Below, one piece after another: positions 61,054 through 64,000 of a stretch of DNA of 64,000 nucleotides. The notes beneath the pieces were generated by a model. The model was not told the DNA's origin. It ran no database searches and saw nothing but the letters and a program-made list of their open reading frames with translations. Positions within the stretch are counted from its first letter, which is position 1; each line of letters starts with the position of its first letter. The translations under genes were made by a program, and so were the position numbers. The stretch spans positions 2,542,001 to 2,606,000 of the forward strand of contig NZ_CP115483.1 of the NCBI RefSeq assembly GCF_027627455.1, written 5' to 3'. This DNA comes from Sphingobacterium sp. SYP-B4668 (lineage in GTDB: Bacteria > Bacteroidota > Bacteroidia > Sphingobacteriales > Sphingobacteriaceae).

Positions 61054-62643
61054 TTAATAAGGAATATTACCTTTCCTTAATCTCAAAACAACATGCTGAA
61101 TTTGGGGTAAGAGAAGTAAAACAACAATTACGAACGTTACACCTGTTAACATCCAATCATAGTAGTCTCTAGTAGCACGAGCCAATATTTGGTGACCTAT
61201 CATTCGATTAAAATGGTCAGTCGATACCGTTTTTGAGGTATAGATATCGCTGCCAGCATGTATGTATTGGTTTTGGATATCCAGTAAAGTAACGGCTAAT
61301 TGCGGATTCGTTTCTGTGATCGTCTCCCGAACCTTTTCCCGAACTCCCGATTTTGCAAATAATTGAAGTTCGTTATTTAGGGCTAGACTTGCTGTAAAAC
61401 CTATGAACCTTGCTAATATGCCCACAAGCGAAGCATTTACCGCAATGTTCGGAAGTGCTGATGAAGCCGTAAATGAAACAATCGGAACAAATAGCACACC
61501 TGTTGACACACCATAAATAAACATAGGCAGGATGAAATCGATTGTTTCTCCCTGTACAGAAGCAAATAGTATCATATAGGCATAGTAGATTGCCATCAGC
61601 CCAAAGCCAACAATAATCATCCTTATCAGGTTATAACCCATCAAGACAAATCGAGAAGTAACCAACATACTCAGTGCAGTTCCTGCAATTACAGCAATCC
61701 ATATCGGAATGGTACTCAGTGGATCATTTCCTAAAATCACTTCAAGATAGCCGTAGGCAAGCCCGGTACTTCCTTTAAAAATATAAAAGGTAAAAAGCAG
61801 CAAAAGCCCAATAACGAAATTCTTTGTTTTAAAAATCTGTAAATTGATTAATGGTCGTTTAAGTTTTAATGCTCTGATAATAAAAAGAGGAAGAATGACG
61901 AGGTTACCTAAACTAAGTGTACGAATCCACGAACTATCCAACCATCCCAATTGCCTTCCATATACAAGAATGTATCCTAATGTTAAGATAAACGATACGT
62001 AAAACAGATAGCCTATCCAATCCACCTGATAGAGTGGTATCTTTTTGCTAAATCGGGCTTTACTGTTCATCGTCAGTAACACAACAAATGTCAAGATGAT
62101 GAGTATGATAATAAATCCGTAGAATAGCCAGTTAAAATCAAAATAATAAATCACTATACTCGTATAGATGGAGTAGAATGGCATAGCGATTTGTATACTG
62201 CCGTAAAGAAGACTGTACGCAATCACGCGGGCACGTACGGACTTTAACCGAGGAAAAATAAGCTGTAACACAATTCCTGACATCAATGCACAGGTGATTC
62301 CTTGCAAAAATTGGCAAATAACAAACAATGTCCAATCTTTGAAATGAAAACAGATAACCGAGCAGAAGGCATTTATGGCAAGAGCACTCAATAAATATTT
62401 CCTTGCAGCAAAATACTTTACTATGCGAATATCAAGAGCCAAGAAAGCCACCGTTGAACCATACATAACGACCATTCCATATTGTACATCGGTAGGCTGT
62501 ATACCGTAAAAGCCCATCGCTGCAATCGGACTGCTGTAGAAAGCGAAGCTAAACAGACATGTCATGAGGATCGCAAATATGATGGATCTCGCCACCCATT
62601 CAGATACCCAGGATTTGAAAATTGGTATTTCATGTGCTTGCAT
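61054..62643 (-). CDS. DHA2-like MFS exporter (EmrB type)
   Basis: A 529-residue major facilitator with about 14 hydrophobic segments, the length typical of EmrB/QacA-type pumps. It starts 2 bases after the HlyD-type adaptor gene, which makes it the pump of a tripartite system (adaptor, pump, TolC). Some consensus residues at the N-terminus differ from the drug-pump type (MGFYGIQPTDVQYGMVVMYG). The substrate is not evident. Confidence 0.9.
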   Translation of the reverse strand: MQAHEIPIFKSWVSEWVARSIIFAILMTCLFSFAFYSSPIAAMGFYGIQPTDVQYGMVVMYGSTVAFLALDIRIVKYFAARKYLLSALAINAFCSVICFHFKDWTLFVICQFLQGITCALMSGIVLQLIFPRLKSVRARVIAYSLLYGSIQIAMPFYSIYTSIVIYYFDFNWLFYGFIIILIILTFVVLLTMNSKARFSKKIPLYQVDWIGYLFYVSFILTLGYILVYGRQLGWLDSSWIRTLSLGNLVILPLFIIRALKLKRPLINLQIFKTKNFVIGLLLLFTFYIFKGSTGLAYGYLEVILGNDPLSTIPIWIAVIAGTALSMLVTSRFVLMGYNLIRMIIVGFGLMAIYYAYMILFASVQGETIDFILPMFIYGVSTGVLFVPIVSFTASSALPNIAVNASLVGILARFIGFTASLALNNELQLFAKSGVREKVRETITETNPQLAVTLLDIQNQYIHAGSDIYTSKTVSTDHFNRMIGHQILARATRDYYDWMLTGVTFVIVVLLLLPQIQHVVLRLRKGNIPY

Positions 62644-62645
62644 CC

Positions 62646-63695
62646 TTAATCTTTTAAAACGTAAACATTGGCATTCATCCCTGCAGAGAGCTTCGTTAGT
62701 TTTTCGGGCCTATCGGTCAGTTTAATTCTCACAGGAATGCGTTGAGTGATTTTGACAAAATTACCTGTAGCATTATCCGGTGGGAGCAATGAATAGCGGG
62801 AACCTGTAGTTGGCGAAAGGGATTCAATTGTACCCTTGAATTCTTCATTCGGAAAAGCATCGACCTCAATAGATGCCTCTTGCCCGACCTTGAAATTACC
62901 AATCTGTGTTTCTTTAAAATTGGCCATCACCCATTTTTCCTCGGCTTTATTCACTAAAAAAGCCAATGTTTGCCCAGCTTGTATCAGTTGCCCTTCCTGA
63001 ATAGTCTTTTTGCCAATTTGTCCATCAAAAGGTGCAGTGATGACCGTGTATTGAATATCCAGCTCCTGCCTTTCAAGAATCGTTTCTTTAATCTTTATTT
63101 CTGCCTGTATGGCATTCCGCTGTGCCCTGAAATCATTTAATTTGGATTCCGCTACTCGCCAAGAAGCTTTTGTTTGATCATAATCCGATTGTGCGATTGA
63201 CAAAGAAGCACTGATGTTGTCGAATTTTTGTTGTGTAGTAGATTCATCCGTCAGTAGATTTCGATAACGATCAAATTCTTTTTGTTGTTGATCTAATCTC
63301 GCCTTGGCACCAGCCAGTTGGGCCTTTATGACGTCAATACTCCTACGTTGCGTTTCTTCGTTCGCAGCCAAGATTGGTAATTTGGCCTCTGAGCTCATGA
63401 GTTCTGCTGACGCAACATCTTTTTTTAGCCCGTATTCGTCCAATTCAATCACCACCAGCGTATCGCCTTTTTTAACCTGTTGATTGTCCTTGTAATGTAT
63501 TTTACGGATATAGCCACCCACTTTTGCGTTTATGGGCGACAAATAGGCATCTACCTGAGCGTCATTAGTCTGTTCATAGTGATATCCTTTTAAGAAATGA
63601 GTAGTTCCCCAAATAATGATCCCAACCAATAAGGCTATTCCAGACCATTTGGTAAGCATTATAATAATTTTATCTATTTTATTTTTGTTCATCAT
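62646..63695 (-). CDS. HlyD-family secretion adaptor (EmrA type)
   Basis: A 349-residue adaptor with one N-terminal membrane helix (ALLVGIIIWGTTHFL). The biotinyl-lipoyl-like half (NDAQVDAYLSPINAKVGGYI) comes first, then a long coiled coil, and the second half YTVITAPFDGQIGKKTIQEG. A beta-barrel follows. It joins the MFS pump to a TolC channel. The TolC-family gene ends 7 bases upstream on the same strand. Confidence 0.93.
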   Translation of the reverse strand: MMNKNKIDKIIIMLTKWSGIALLVGIIIWGTTHFLKGYHYEQTNDAQVDAYLSPINAKVGGYIRKIHYKDNQQVKKGDTLVVIELDEYGLKKDVASAELMSSEAKLPILAANEETQRRSIDVIKAQLAGAKARLDQQQKEFDRYRNLLTDESTTQQKFDNISASLSIAQSDYDQTKASWRVAESKLNDFRAQRNAIQAEIKIKETILERQELDIQYTVITAPFDGQIGKKTIQEGQLIQAGQTLAFLVNKAEEKWVMANFKETQIGNFKVGQEASIEVDAFPNEEFKGTIESLSPTTGSRYSLLPPDNATGNFVKITQRIPVRIKLTDRPEKLTKLSAGMNANVYVLKD

Positions 63696-63702
63696 GTCTG
63701 TA

Positions 63703-64000
63703 TTAAAGAATTCCTATAATTGCCAATAGTCTGATATACGTGAGTTTTACGTTTGTTTGTGCCGTTGTCAGATTAAATTTTGCTTCCAGCAAAGTATTTT
63801 CGGCTTCCAGCAGATCGGTCAGAAGAGACTCTTGATTTAAGTAGCTACTTCTGATAACACGGACACTTTCGGTGGTTTTAATGATATTTTGTTTTGCAGT
63901 TTTCACGCTCTCCAAAGCCTGCTGTTGCTGCAAATAAGCTTCTTTCACCTGAAGAAAGATTTCATCCCTTTTAACGTTTGCTTTTTCTTTAGCCTGATTG
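63703..64000 (-). CDS. TolC-family outer-membrane efflux protein, partial
   Basis: This is the C-terminal end of a larger gene whose 5' part lies beyond the window. The frame stays open to base 64000, so the internal GTG at 63948 is not the real start. The last 99 residues show the helical TolC repeat (VRVIRSSYLNQESLLTDLLE, AENTLLEAKFNLTTAQTNVK). It supplies the outer-membrane channel for the adaptor and MFS pump encoded downstream. Confidence 0.85.
   Translation of the reverse strand, partial: NQAKEKANVKRDEIFLQVKEAYLQQQQALESVKTAKQNIIKTTESVRVIRSSYLNQESLLTDLLEAENTLLEAKFNLTTAQTNVKLTYIRLLAIIGIL

Noticed and set aside
1..64000. CRISPR arrays, tRNA or rRNA genes, complete insertion sequences, prophage genes
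   Set aside because: No regularly spaced direct repeats, tRNA-like arms or phage structural genes were recognised by reading. A dedicated tRNA scan was not possible, so short RNA genes cannot be ruled out.

Overview
The window reads as a chromosomal segment of a member of the Bacteroidota, most likely a Sphingobacteriaceae (Sphingobacterium-like) bacterium. The evidence is two SusC/SusD pairs, an ECF sigma/FecR pair, GLPGLI and TonB-receptor genes, HisKA_3 and LytS-type kinases with TPR sensors, and promoters of the Bacteroidota type (TTTG-N19-TAnnTTTG). No tRNA, rRNA, CRISPR array or complete insertion sequence was recognised.

Layout. 0.1-2.1 kb: a LysR regulator converging on an unknown lipoprotein. 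2.3-15.5 kb: a glycan utilisation locus built around a GntR/LacI-type regulator. One GH32-like lipoprotein lies downstream of the regulator; a second GH32-like enzyme, SusC, SusD, a sugar MFS permease and a sedoheptulokinase-like FGGY kinase are transcribed away from it. 15.9-19.8 kb: a secreted metallo-beta-lactamase-fold protein, a PmoA/DUF6807 protein and a Tat-exported Gfo/Idh/MocA oxidoreductase. 20-21.4 kb: a membrane protein and an unusual thymidylate kinase. 21.6-28.6 kb (minus strand): two paralogous small secreted cysteine proteins, a GLPGLI protein, a TonB-dependent receptor and a LytS/LytTR two-component system. 29-32.9 kb: a patch of small orphan genes mixed with decayed fragments, including a gene interrupted by one nonsense codon.

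32.9-48.3 kb is the most interesting part, a copper/efflux island. It has two regulators that fuse a CxxC heavy-metal (HMA) domain to an AraC helix-turn-helix, a CopA ATPase, heavy-metal-binding lipoproteins and chaperones, an RND-TolC efflux system, a DHA2 exporter and a ferredoxin-reductase-type flavoprotein. Four transcription units in the island are preceded by the same bipartite motif (TYACAAnTCWWW, then AATWRYGTAA in fixed register). In every case it lies exactly 23 bases before a weak -7 element. I propose this is the operator of the HMA-AraC regulators and defines a single metal-stress regulon.

48.4-54 kb: a PD40 lipoprotein, a frameshifted membrane-protein remnant, a DinB protein, a TPR histidine kinase and an unknown lipoprotein. 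54-60.8 kb: an ECF sigma factor, FecR anti-sigma factor, SusC and SusD uptake unit. 61-64 kb (minus strand): an EmrAB-TolC-type exporter whose TolC gene runs off the window end.
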